This document shows, one piece after another, positions 8,665 through 14,372 of a stretch of 17,183 nucleotides of DNA. The translations under genes and the position numbers were made by a program. Origin of the DNA: JBDNIO01 sp041688215 (lineage in GTDB: Bacteria; Pseudomonadota; Gammaproteobacteria; Nevskiales; Salinisphaeraceae). The notes beneath the pieces are model-generated. The model did not search any database and was not told the origin of the DNA. It worked only from the letters and a program-made list of their open reading frames with translations. The DNA is taken from NCBI GenBank assembly GCA_041688215.1, contig JBDNIO010000133.1, positions 1 through 17,183 on the forward strand, in the 5' to 3' direction. Every line of letters starts with the position of its first letter. The stretch's first letter is position 1.

Positions 8665-8678
8665 ATCGATTACCTTTC

Positions 8679-8716
8679 TAGTATCTGTTAATACTAATTT
8701 GATTGTCGCGCCGCAA
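8679..8716 (-). promoter_or_regulatory. Candidate gltB promoter with overlapping palindrome
   Basis: On the minus strand TTGCGG (8711-8716) is separated by 17 bp from TATTAA (8688-8693), a modest sigma70-like pair that would start transcription about 17 nt before the gltB ATG. A perfect palindrome TAGTAT-N6-ATACTA (8679-8684 and 8691-8696) overlaps the -10 and start region and could be an operator. Both hexamers are imperfect (3/6 and 4/6), so confidence is limited. Confidence 0.35.
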
Positions 8717-8842
8717 GCCATTTTTCCGCAAGCTCGCATTCGCTCGGCTCGCGATGCTCGGGCGTCGGGGGCGCAGTGCAGCCATTCTACACAAGCCCGC
8801 GACAACGCAGGATTGCGGAGAAATGGCCCGCGTCCCTTCGGG

Positions 8843-8954
8843 TTGCGCCCAAAATACAGCCATGCGGCGTTGCTCGTTGTTCATTTGGCCTTGATAAATC
8901 GTACTAGGCAAACTTCTCTCCTCGCGCCTTGCCTGGCCGTATTTTGGGCGGCAA
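8843..8954. repeat. Imperfect long inverted repeat, MITE-like element
   Basis: TTGCGCCCAAAATACAGCC (8843-8861) is matched in reverse complement by 8935-8954, differing by one inserted base and one substitution. The arms continue with weaker pairing inward (GCGGCG / CGCGCC-rich) around an AT-richer centre containing GATAAATCGTACTAGGC. The 8665-9070 stretch (406 bp) holds no convincing gene; besides this element and the gltB promoter region, its left part (8710-8790) is rich in GCTCG words typical of intergenic repeats. It could be a miniature inverted-repeat element about 110-250 bp long, or a structured RNA; its exact ends are not determinable from one copy. Confidence 0.55.
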
Positions 8955-9070
8955 CGCGGCGATCTAATTAGTGTTGACAGGTCCTCATCAGTCGCGCCGG
9001 CCTGTGATTATGAAAACGGCCATTGCGGAGTTGATTTGTTGGGCATATGCCTTGGTTGGTAGCCTGGGTT

Positions 9071-9997
9071 TTAAACAGCCAGCGTGGCCGGCTCAGGCTC
9101 CTTGCTGGGTGCGCTGTCGGCTGTCAACGCCTCGATCAAGGCCCTGGCTGCCGCCGACTGTGATCTATGCGGGGGCGTAACAATTGCGACCAGCCGACTC
9201 AATGCCGGCTCAAGGCGAATTACCGTTAGCACGCCGTCCTCAACCTCCCGCGCAACGGCGCGATGTGGCAGGATTGCGGCCTCGTCTGAATGGCTAACAT
9301 AGGCCTTGATCGTATCAATGTTGTCGAACGTGTGGCTCATCGCGGAATTCCCCCCGTGGCGGCGCAGGTAGGTGCTGATCTGGCTCGCTATCGGCAGACT
9401 CGAATCGAAACCCACCAGCGGCTGATTCACCAGCATGGCCGGGCCAAGTACCGCGCATGCCGCCAGCGGGTGGCCTGTACGGCAGACCACGACCATCGTT
9501 TCCTCTCGTAGCGGCTGTGCGACAAGGCCCCGCCACCGCTGAGGGTAACTTATTATACCAAAATCCACGCGCTGGTCGCGCACCCGCTCATGCACCGTGC
9601 CCGGCTGGTGGTAGTCCACCCGCACCCTGACTTCGGGGTGATCGGCCTCGAACTGTTGCGCGACGCGTTTAAGCAGGTCGATCCCGGCCGAGTAAATTGC
9701 CGCGACCCGGACGCTGCCGCGGATCGCCCCGGCTGGGCCGACGGGCTCGGCAATCTGGTGCTTGAGCTGCTCGTAGCGGTCGAGAATCTCGCGACATCCC
9801 TCGCGGTAGATCTCGCCAGCCAGAGTGAGCTGGAGCGGGCGCCTGCCGCGGTCGATCAGCTGAACGCCGAGTTCACGCTCCAGCGCCATAGTCCGTTGCG
9901 AGGCCGCCGACTGGGTAACACCATGCAGGCGCGCCCCGCCAGAGATCGAGCCCTCACGTGCGATGTCGCAAAACAGTTGTATGGCGTCCAGTTGCAT
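9071..9997 (-). CDS. LysR-family transcriptional regulator
   Basis: A DNA-binding regulator of 308 residues. The winged helix-turn-helix occupies about residues 2-60 (MQLDAIQLFCDIAREGSI, then GVTQSAASQ, then LGVQLIDRG). It is followed by a linker helix and a periplasmic-binding-protein-like effector domain beginning near residue 90 (RGSVRVAAIYSAG). I chose the ATG at 9997 because LysR homology starts at once; an ATG at 10090 would add 31 unconserved residues and pass through the promoter. No Shine-Dalgarno is visible, but the predicted transcription start is about 3 nt upstream of the ATG. The gene is divergent from ccdA across 123 bp. No metabolic target gene lies next to it on the other side, so its regulon and effector cannot be inferred. 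Confidence 0.93.
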   Translation of the reverse strand: MQLDAIQLFCDIAREGSISGGARLHGVTQSAASQRTMALERELGVQLIDRGRRPLQLTLAGEIYREGCREILDRYEQLKHQIAEPVGPAGAIRGSVRVAAIYSAGIDLLKRVAQQFEADHPEVRVRVDYHQPGTVHERVRDQRVDFGIISYPQRWRGLVAQPLREETMVVVCRTGHPLAACAVLGPAMLVNQPLVGFDSSLPIASQISTYLRRHGGNSAMSHTFDNIDTIKAYVSHSDEAAILPHRAVAREVEDGVLTVIRLEPALSRLVAIVTPPHRSQSAAARALIEALTADSAPSKEPEPATLAV

Positions 9998-10006
9998 AGG
10001 CCGCAC

Positions 10007-10035
10007 ACTATAATTTAAACTATCGCACTTGTCAC
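10007..10035 (-). promoter_or_regulatory. sigma70-type promoter of the lysR gene
   Basis: On the minus strand GTGACA (10030-10035) and TATAGT (10007-10012) are separated by exactly 17 bp; each matches the consensus at 5 of 6 positions. Transcription would begin near 10000, only about 3 nt before the lysR ATG at 9997. The spacer includes a near-palindrome ATAATTTAAACTAT (10010-10023) with T and A flanks compatible with a LysR-type autoregulatory site. Confidence 0.6.
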
Positions 10036-10084
10036 GTAATATTAGATTAACTTGTGATGCGAGGCGTGATAACGACAACGCAGA

Positions 10085-10121
10085 TTGCAATGCGCAACCT
10101 GAGTGCGCATAATAATGCGCA
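10085..10121 (+). promoter_or_regulatory. ccdA promoter with palindromic operator
   Basis: TTGCAA (10085-10090) and CATAAT (10108-10113) lie 17 bp apart, giving a start site at about 10119-10121, on or next to the ccdA ATG. The -10 lies inside an inverted repeat TGCGCATAATAATGCGCA (10104-10121). A third TGCGCA at 10091-10096 makes three self-complementary TGCGCA sites spaced 13 and 12 bp. That fits cooperative autorepression by a ribbon-helix-helix CcdA or CcdA-CcdB complex. Confidence 0.6.
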
Positions 10122-10342
10122 TGGCAAAGCGCGCAGTTAACCTGTCAGTAGACGAATCGCTACTTGCGCAAGCGCGTGAGTCGGGCCTTAATCTGTCCCA
10201 TTTTCTCGAAGAAATGCTGAATGACCACACGCGAAAAGCGCGTGAAAAGCAATGGTTGGAAGAAAACCGCGAGGCGATTAAAGCCTATAACGAGCGCGTG
10301 GAACGCGACGGCCCATTTAATAAAGACCTGATTTCTTTTTAG
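10121..10342 (+). CDS. ccdA: CcdA-type antitoxin
   Basis: A 73-residue antitoxin. The N-terminal part (MAKRAVNLSVDESLLAQARESG) is the ribbon-helix-helix DNA-binding domain. The charged C-terminal half, ending AYNERVERDGPFNKDLISF, is the flexible segment that in CcdA wraps the CcdB toxin (the family ends in a similar G-x-F/F-x-D-x-x-R/S-x-F pattern). I chose the ATG at 10121 because homology starts there; ATG 10115 or GTG 10103 would lie in the operator. No Shine-Dalgarno is visible and the predicted start site abuts the ATG. Its TAG overlaps the GTG of ccdB by one base, so the pair should be translationally coupled. Confidence 0.9.
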   Translation: MAKRAVNLSVDESLLAQARESGLNLSHFLEEMLNDHTRKAREKQWLEENREAIKAYNERVERDGPFNKDLISF

Positions 10343-10650
10343 TGGCGCAATTTCAGGTTTATGCGAACACGCGCCGCAGTCGCGCCGAAGTTCCCTATCT
10401 ACTGGATGTCCAGTCCGACCTCGTTGACATCAGCACGCGCCTGGTCATTCCCTTAGTAGACCAGTGCCAATTTGGCAAACCGCTAACCCGGCTCAACCCG
10501 CAATTTGACTTGGCCGGACACGAGCTAATCATGTCATCGGCGGATCTGGCCGGTATACCCAAGCGGCAAATCGGCGTATGGGTCGCTGACTTTTCCCAGC
10601 ACCGCAACCTTATAATCGGTGTGCTGGATTTTTTGATTACAGGCATTTGA
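10342..10650 (+). CDS. ccdB: CcdB-type DNA gyrase toxin
   Basis: A 102-residue toxin that in the characterised family traps DNA gyrase (GyrA) cleavage complexes. The length matches (F-plasmid CcdB, 101 aa). Family landmarks are FQVYANTRRSR near the start, YLLDVQSDLVDISTRLVIPL in the middle, and the functional C-terminus FLITGI with the final Gly-Ile intact. The F-plasmid protein has Trp at the position of the Thr, but as I recall the Vibrio fischeri chromosomal CcdB also ends ITGI and is active, so this is probably functional. The start is GTG (10342), overlapping the ccdA stop. pyrF begins only 6 bp after its stop. Confidence 0.93.
   Translation: MAQFQVYANTRRSRAEVPYLLDVQSDLVDISTRLVIPLVDQCQFGKPLTRLNPQFDLAGHELIMSSADLAGIPKRQIGVWVADFSQHRNLIIGVLDFLITGI
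10586..10616 (+). promoter_or_regulatory. Candidate internal promoter for pyrF-hemE within ccdB
   Basis: A perfect TATAAT at 10611-10616 near the 3' end of ccdB would start transcription about 34 nt before the pyrF ATG. The best -35 (CTGACT, 10586-10591) has a long 19-bp spacer, so the match is partial. It offers a way to express pyrF-hemE independently of toxin-antitoxin autorepression. Confidence 0.35.
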
Positions 10651-10656
10651 TTTGAT

Positions 10657-11358
10657 ATGTCCAATATACCCCCTGGCGAACGCCTGATTTTCGCACTCGA
10701 TATGCCACACGCCATAGCTGCTCGACAGCTAGTGGACACCCTCGGCGGCAGCATAACTTTCTACAAAATCGGTCTGGAACTGGCACTGGCCGACGGTTTT
10801 CTGGATCTGATCGACTGGCTGCAAGAGCGCGACAAAAAAGTATTCGTTGACCTGAAACTTTTTGACGTACCCGCAACCGTGGCGCGCGCAATCCATCGTC
10901 TATCTGAGCGTGGTGTGGATTTCGCTACCGTGCACGGTAACCAGAGCATCATGCAGGCCGCGGCCGAAGCCAAAAGCGGCAATCTTAAAGTGCTTGCAGT
11001 CACTGCATTAACCAGCCTGGATCAAGGCGATTTGCAAGACCTCGGCTTTGACTGCGATATTGAAGCGCTGGTGCTCTCACGTGCCAAACGCGCTTTGGCC
11101 GCGGGCTGTGACGGCGTGGTGTCGTCCGGACTGGAAGTTTCAGCGTTAAGAAAACATGCGCCGGAAAAACTAATCACGGTCACACCAGGAATTCGACCAG
11201 TCGCTAATGACGACGACCAGAAACGGGTCATGACGCCGACCCAGGCGATTACCGCCGGGGCCGATTACCTGGTAGTGGGTCGGCCGATTCGCGATGCGGA
11301 TGATCCCAAAGCTGCCGCCGAAGCCATTCAGGCGGAAATATCCGCCACCCTTTCCTAG
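10657..11358 (+). CDS. pyrF: Orotidine 5'-phosphate decarboxylase
   Basis: Catalyses the last step of UMP synthesis. The 233 residues form a single TIM barrel. Visible landmarks are FALDMP (12-17, first Asp), the YKIGLE segment with Lys37, the catalytic DLKLFD (Asp65, Lys67, Asp70) followed by VPAT, TVHGNQS, and the phosphate-gripping TPGIRP and VGRPI segments near the C-terminus. All key residues are present. Only a weak AGG, too far from the ATG, serves as ribosome-binding site, suggesting coupling to ccdB, 6 bp upstream. hemE follows 19 bp downstream on the same strand. Confidence 0.97.
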   Translation: MSNIPPGERLIFALDMPHAIAARQLVDTLGGSITFYKIGLELALADGFLDLIDWLQERDKKVFVDLKLFDVPATVARAIHRLSERGVDFATVHGNQSIMQAAAEAKSGNLKVLAVTALTSLDQGDLQDLGFDCDIEALVLSRAKRALAAGCDGVVSSGLEVSALRKHAPEKLITVTPGIRPVANDDDQKRVMTPTQAITAGADYLVVGRPIRDADDPKAAAEAIQAEISATLS

Positions 11359-11377
11359 TAACTGCCGAGTAACTACC

Positions 11378-12445
11378 TTGCTGAAAAACGACCGCCTGCT
11401 AAAAGCCCTGCGCCGCGAACCCGTTGACGCAACCCCGGTATGGCTAATGCGCCAAGCCGGGCGCTATCTGCCCGAATATCGCCAGCTACGCGAGAAAGCC
11501 GGCAGCTTTCTGGACTTGTGCCAGAATCCGGAGCTTGCCTGCGAAGTTACCCTGCAGCCGCTGCGCCGCTTTGATCTGGACGCGGCTATTCTGTTCTCCG
11601 ACATTCTCACCATACCCGAAGCCATGGGCCTGGGCCTGCATTTTATCGCCGGCGAGGAGGGGCCGCATTTCCACCACCCGGTACGCGACCCGGCAGCTAT
11701 CGCCAAATTGGGTGTGCCCGACCCGGAAGACGAACTGCGTTATGTCAGCGATGCCGTGCGACTGATTCGCCGGGAACTGGATGGTTCCGTACCACTGATT
11801 GGCTTCGCGGGCAGCCCATGGACGCTGGCGACTTACATGGTTGAGGGTGGCCCCAGCAAAACCTACCAGCACATCAAGGCCCTGCTATATAACGAACCGG
11901 CAGCGCTGGAACAACTGCTCACGATTCTGGCGCACGCGGTGCGCGATTACCTGAATGCACAAATTGCCGCCGGCGCCCAGGCGCTGCAAATTTTTGATAC
12001 CTGGGGCGGCGTGCTGACCCCGCCACAGTATCAGCGCTTCTCGCTGGCGTTCATGCGCACTATTGTCAACGGCTTAAACCCCTCCCCCGAAGGCGAACAC
12101 GTTCCCGTGATTTTATTCACCAAAGGCGGCGGTGCGTGGCTGGAGTCCATTGCCGATACCGGCTGCGACGGCGTTGGCCTGGACTGGACCATCGACTTGG
12201 GCGAAGCGCGCCGGCGTGTAGGCCACAAAGTCGCGCTGCAGGGCAATCTCGACCCCGCTATTTTGTATGCCAAACCCGAGGTTATCCGGAAATCGGTGGG
12301 CGAGGCATTAGCATCGTTCGGCAACGCGCCCGGGCATGTCTTCAACCTGGGTCACGGGGTAACGCCCGAGGTAAACCCCGAGCATGTCGCGGCACTGGTG
12401 AATGCTGTGCACGAATTGAGCCCCGCCCACCATGCCGACCACTAA
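11378..12445 (+). CDS. hemE: Uroporphyrinogen decarboxylase
   Basis: Removes the four acetate carboxyls of uroporphyrinogen III to give coproporphyrinogen III in heme synthesis. From the TTG at 11378 the product is 355 residues, the family's usual size. Landmarks are LKNDRLLKALRREPVD at the start, MRQAGRYLPEYR (24-35) with the substrate-binding arginines, FSDILT with the essential Asp75, GFAGSPWTLATYM, FDTWGG, and FNLGHGVTPEVNPEHV near the end. No ATG exists in frame except one inside pyrF (11294) that would add an unconserved 28-residue extension, so TTG (or the next codon CTG) is the likely start, with a weak GAG about 8 nt upstream. The last residues (HADH) come from DNA shared with the acyltransferase remnant that follows. 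Confidence 0.95.
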   Translation: MLKNDRLLKALRREPVDATPVWLMRQAGRYLPEYRQLREKAGSFLDLCQNPELACEVTLQPLRRFDLDAAILFSDILTIPEAMGLGLHFIAGEEGPHFHHPVRDPAAIAKLGVPDPEDELRYVSDAVRLIRRELDGSVPLIGFAGSPWTLATYMVEGGPSKTYQHIKALLYNEPAALEQLLTILAHAVRDYLNAQIAAGAQALQIFDTWGGVLTPPQYQRFSLAFMRTIVNGLNPSPEGEHVPVILFTKGGGAWLESIADTGCDGVGLDWTIDLGEARRRVGHKVALQGNLDPAILYAKPEVIRKSVGEALASFGNAPGHVFNLGHGVTPEVNPEHVAALVNAVHELSPAHHADH

Positions 12446-12815
12446 GCGCGCCAAAGCGCCAGCCAAGTGTTTTAATCGGTATTCGCACTATCAATTCTGC
12501 CTGCGGCCCAAGGCCGGGGGCACGGCCTTCATGCTGGAAGCCATGGGCGATGTGCTGGACGGCGTAATCGATATGACCGTCGCCTACTTGGGCACCGCTG
12601 ATCCCAGCGCCTGGGATTATTTTTGCGGACGCATTCCGGAAGTTCAGGTACGCTTGCGGCCTTTGGAGCTGCCTGCCGAATTGCGCCAGGGCAGCTATGA
12701 ATACGATCCCACCATTCAAGCGCAGTTTCGTGCATGGATGAACGAACTCTGGGCCGCCCAGGATGCCGTAGTGCACAAATGCACGCGGACTACCAGCAGT
12801 CACAACAGGCCATGA
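12432..12815 (+). pseudogene. C-terminal fragment of a YihG-type acyltransferase
   Basis: The 127-codon frame aligns, from memory of E. coli YihG (about 310 aa), with only the last third of that lysophosphatidate-acyltransferase-like family: LRPKAGGTAFMLEAMGDVLD, then IDMTVAY, FCGRIPEVQVRLR, and FRAWMNELWAAQDAVV. The N-terminal membrane segment, the catalytic His-x4-Asp and the E-G-T/S-R motif are all missing. The frame begins with an ATG (12432) without a Shine-Dalgarno, inside the last 14 bases of hemE. The simplest reading is a deletion that joined the hemE 3' end to the middle of an acyltransferase gene, leaving a non-functional remnant. The reading frame is still open to its TGA, so the loss may be recent, or the piece may be retained by chance. 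Confidence 0.75.
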
Positions 12816-12830
12816 GACAAGGAATACTAA

Positions 12831-13589
12831 ATGAGTCGACACACTAATCCGACCCGCAAAACCGTATGGATTACCGGCGGCGGCAGCGGCATCGGCCGCG
12901 AACTCGCACTGCAGCTGGCCACCCACGGCTGGCAGGTAGTGGTATCCGGACGCACGCAGGAAAAGCTGGACGAAGTCTGCAGCGCGGCGCCGGCGGGCAC
13001 GGTTACCGCCATCGCCTGCGACGTAACCGACCTGAGCGCAGTGCGAAAAGCCGCACAGGAAATCGGCCAGATCGACCTGGCCGTGTTCAACGCCGGCGTA
13101 TTCGAGCCCTTCGACGGCAAGAAATTCGACGCCGAGGGCGTGCTTAAAACCATGAACGTGAATTACGCCGGTGCAGTAAATGGTATCGACGCCGTACTGC
13201 CCGGCATGCGCGAGCGCGGCGCCGGCCACATCGCGCTGGTGGCCAGCGTGGCCGGCTACCGGGGCATGCCGCTGGCCGCGCCCTATTCCGCGTCCAAGGC
13301 CGCGATGATCTCCCTGTGCGAATCGCTCAAGTTCGACTTCGATAAAATCGGCATCCGCACCACGGTGGTCACGCCTGGTTTCGTCAAAACCCCACTTACA
13401 GAGAAAAACGAATTCCCAATGCCGTTCCTGGTAGACGTGGAAGACGCGGGGCGCATCATCCGCGAAGGCCTGGAAGCCGGCAAGTTTGAGATTACCTTCC
13501 CGAAACGCCTGTCGTACGCGCTGAAATTCATGCGCATGTTGCCGTACAAGCTTTACTTTCCGCTGATGCGCAAAGGCACGGGGCGATAA
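12831..13589 (+). CDS. Short-chain dehydrogenase/reductase (SDR)
   Basis: A classical SDR of 252 residues: cofactor loop TGGGSGIG (15-22), NAG (87-89), catalytic Asn111, Ser139, Tyr152 and Lys156 (YSASK). Gly40-Arg41 after the second strand favours NADP(H). Substrate is unknown. The C-terminal segment (ALKFMRMLPYKLYFPLMRK) is hydrophobic and basic, and could sit on a membrane; I recall similar tails in SDRs encoded beside lipid-modifying genes. Shine-Dalgarno AAGGA (12819-12823) is well placed. The gene heads a tight same-strand cluster: the 56-aa membrane protein starts 2 bp after its stop. A role in acyl-lipid or long-chain alcohol/ketone chemistry is an inference from that context. Confidence 0.93.
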   Translation: MSRHTNPTRKTVWITGGGSGIGRELALQLATHGWQVVVSGRTQEKLDEVCSAAPAGTVTAIACDVTDLSAVRKAAQEIGQIDLAVFNAGVFEPFDGKKFDAEGVLKTMNVNYAGAVNGIDAVLPGMRERGAGHIALVASVAGYRGMPLAAPYSASKAAMISLCESLKFDFDKIGIRTTVVTPGFVKTPLTEKNEFPMPFLVDVEDAGRIIREGLEAGKFEITFPKRLSYALKFMRMLPYKLYFPLMRKGTGR

Positions 13590-13591
13590 CC

Positions 13592-13762
13592 ATGTGGCCT
13601 GTGCTTATCACGATTATCATCGCCATGTTCGCTGTGGCTATCGGTATTTATGTGCGGCGTGAAATCCAGCGTAGCCGTGAGGCCTTGAAAGGGGTTGATC
13701 GCAGCAAACTCAAGGACCTGGACGAGGACGGCTGGGACGACGACACCAACTCAGGTAGCTAA
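13592..13762 (+). CDS. 56-aa single-pass membrane microprotein
   Basis: I do not recognise this family. The 56 residues begin with one strongly hydrophobic helix (about residues 3-21, PVLITIIIAMFAVAIGIYV), stopped by RR (22-23). A basic amphipathic segment (REIQRSREALKGVDRSKLK) and a very acidic tail (DLDEDGWDDD) follow, consistent with an N-out/C-in or signal-anchor topology with a charged cytoplasmic part. It starts 2 bp after the first SDR gene and ends 8 bp before the next microprotein, so it is almost surely co-transcribed and probably translationally coupled. Positional conservation in relatives would be the main proof that it is a real gene. It could recruit the SDR or thioesterase to the inner membrane. 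Confidence 0.75.
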   Translation: MWPVLITIIIAMFAVAIGIYVRREIQRSREALKGVDRSKLKDLDEDGWDDDTNSGS

Positions 13763-13770
13763 CGCCAATT

Positions 13771-13911
13771 ATGAGCATGCTTTATTTCGTGGTCTTGCTG
13801 GCACTCATCGGCTTTGCTGCGGTCATGGGCCTGCGGCGTCACAACACCAGAAAACAGCAGCAGCAAGACCGGCATAAACACGGAGCCGACCTGGAGAATC
13901 CCTTCAAATGA
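13771..13911 (+). CDS. 46-aa single-pass membrane microprotein
   Basis: Not a family I recognise. The protein has one hydrophobic helix (about residues 3-20, MLYFVVLLALIGFAAVMG), then LRR, a polar Q-rich and His/Lys-rich segment (RKQQQQDRHKHG) and a short C-terminal DLENPFK. The layout mirrors the preceding 56-aa protein (N-terminal helix, arginine stop, charged tail), though the tails differ, so the two could form a pair. Its stop overlaps the thioesterase start as ATGA (13908-13911), strong support for coupled translation and for its being a real gene. No Shine-Dalgarno is evident. Confidence 0.72.
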   Translation: MSMLYFVVLLALIGFAAVMGLRRHNTRKQQQQDRHKHGADLENPFK

Positions 13912-14372
13912 CCCGGGCACAAGCCGCTGCCCAGCTACAAATTTTTCTGCAAGACAACATTCCCCTGGCGCGCGCCACCGGTGCCCGCATCGGCTGTTTT
14001 GACGAACAGGGTTTAGCCCTGCATGCGCCGCTCGCGCCCAACAGCAATCATCACGGCACGGCCTTTGGCGGCAGTCTCTATGTGGTCGCCCTCGCTGCCG
14101 GCTGGGGCCTGACGCATCTGCTGCTGCAGGAAGCAGGCATCAAGGCCAGCCTGTTTGTACGCCACGCCGAAGCCAACTATTTGCGCCCCGTTACCGGCGA
14201 CCTGAACGCGCTTGCACAGCGGCCGGCAGCAGTAGATTTAAAAGAATTCATAACCACATTCAGCACCACGGGCCGCGCGGAACTGGCCGTTGATATTCAT
14301 ATGGATTGCGATAGCGTTCGCGCTTTTGAATTGCACGCTGGCATCGCCGCACGCAAGGCGGCCAAAGCATGA
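13908..14372 (+). CDS. YiiD C-terminal-type hotdog thioesterase
   Basis: A stand-alone 154-residue hotdog protein of the family named after the C-terminal domain of E. coli YiiD. Landmarks are GARIGCFDEQGLALHAPLAPN (25-45), the active-site-region NSNHHGTAFGGS (45-56) with the long helix after it, and AEANYLRPVTGDL (88-99), where the Y-x-R-P-V is typical of acyl-CoA/acyl-ACP thioesterase hotdogs. It most likely hydrolyses or binds an acyl thioester in the cytoplasm; the exact substrate is not visible. It overlaps the 46-aa gene by ATGA and the second SDR by another ATGA (14369-14372), so it is the centre of a translationally coupled operon. Confidence 0.88.
   Translation: MTRAQAAAQLQIFLQDNIPLARATGARIGCFDEQGLALHAPLAPNSNHHGTAFGGSLYVVALAAGWGLTHLLLQEAGIKASLFVRHAEANYLRPVTGDLNALAQRPAAVDLKEFITTFSTTGRAELAVDIHMDCDSVRAFELHAGIAARKAAKA

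Noticed and set aside
4858..8691. Long open frames on the plus strand opposite gltB (for example 4858-5670, 5671-7260 and 7804-8691)
   Set aside because: They lie entirely antisense to a convincing, motif-complete gltB, show no recognisable domain, and are expected from GC-rich codon use.
8665..8805. Upstream ATG (8805) giving a 1576-residue GltB
   Set aside because: The extra 47 residues are not family-like, come from repeat DNA, and would put the nucleophile Cys behind a 67-residue propeptide; the ATG at 8664 has a proper ribosome-binding site.
8678..8911. A 77-aa minus-strand frame upstream of gltB, MNNEQRRMAVFWAQPEGTR-like
   Set aside because: It is made of the intergenic inverted-repeat DNA and has no ribosome-binding site; frames like this arise from dispersed repeats.
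8985..9035. Possible terminator after lysR from two GGCC words
   Set aside because: Only four base pairs can form and there is no T-run.
10342..10650. Loss of the CcdB toxic-site Trp as a sign of an inactive toxin
   Set aside because: The F-plasmid protein has Trp before the last Gly-Ile, but the C-terminus FLITGI seen here is, as I recall, shared with the active Vibrio fischeri CcdB.
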